Notes under the pieces: model-generated | The model's database searches: none | Told to the model about the DNA's origin: nothing | Seen by the model: only the letters and a program-made list of their open reading frames with translations | Shown: positions 63,956 to 64,000 of the stretch, piece after piece | Position numbering within the stretch: the first letter of the stretch is position 1 | Layout: each line of letters starts with the position of its first letter | Assembly (NCBI GenBank): GCA_900550925.1 | Contig: URTU01000002.1 | Coordinates: forward strand, 18,972 to 82,971 | DNA length: 64,000 bases | Source: an uncultured Alistipes sp. | GTDB taxonomy: Bacteria > Bacteroidota > Bacteroidia > Bacteroidales > Rikenellaceae | Reading direction: 5' to 3' | Translations under genes and position numbers: made by a program

Positions 63956-64000
63956 CAGCGAAGTTTTAAGGTTCATTTAGGTTAGTAGTTTTAGGTTGGT

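Overview
The window looks like chromosomal DNA of a gut-type Bacteroidetes, most probably Rikenellaceae/Alistipes. The evidence is Bacteroidetes promoters (TTG, about 20 bp, TAnnTTTG) before many genes, a GldE-type gene beside the cell-division cluster, a meso-diaminopimelate-type MurE (DNPR motif), a glycine-lipid type acyltransferase pair, RHS proteins of the two-gene Bacteroidetes type, and GC-rich housekeeping genes. The genus is inferred from overall character; no database search was possible.

Layout. 1-4.8 kb: pth (partial), L25, a TonB-like secreted protein, rdgB, a HAD hydrolase, a nitroreductase and a secreted protein of unknown role. 4.9-22.7 kb, all on the minus strand: a near-complete division and cell-wall (dcw) cluster read rsmH-ftsL-ftsI-murE-mraY-murD-ftsW-murG-murC-ftsQ-ftsA-ftsZ, followed by gldE and a phosphopantetheinyl transferase. 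FtsL and FtsQ carry unusual charged or coiled-coil additions. 22.7-24.8 kb: two acyltransferases that probably make glycine lipids, then tRNA-Leu(GAG).

24.9-57.0 kb is an accessory, visibly more AT-rich island lying between tRNA-Leu and the RNase P RNA gene. Its core is a compact type II secretion system (T2SS; pseudopilins G, I, J and K-like, prepilin peptidase, ATPase E, secretin D, inner-membrane C/L/M-like proteins, F, and a small lipoprotein). All genes run on the minus strand and lead straight into a two-gene RHS toxin module (1024 aa + 1427 aa with an AHH nuclease-like tip) and a putative cytosolic immunity protein. Upstream of the T2SS lies a second two-gene RHS module (1011 aa + 1433 aa) whose tip is a metzincin-type zinc metalloprotease (HEIGHTLGMQH), followed by a membrane-anchored putative immunity protein and small lipoproteins. 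The control region before the T2SS and the one before the second RHS module are homologous: each has a promoter-like box, then a divergent membrane-bound regulator gene (intact beside RHS module 2, decayed beside the T2SS), then a paralogous lipoprotein gene. I infer a co-regulated system in which Sec-exported RHS toxins leave the periplasm through the T2SS. This is the most interesting content of the window.

57.2-64 kb returns to housekeeping genes: rnpB, an M13 peptidase lipoprotein, pgk, kbl, an Lrp-family regulator, queD-like, and a strong promoter for a gene beyond the window edge.
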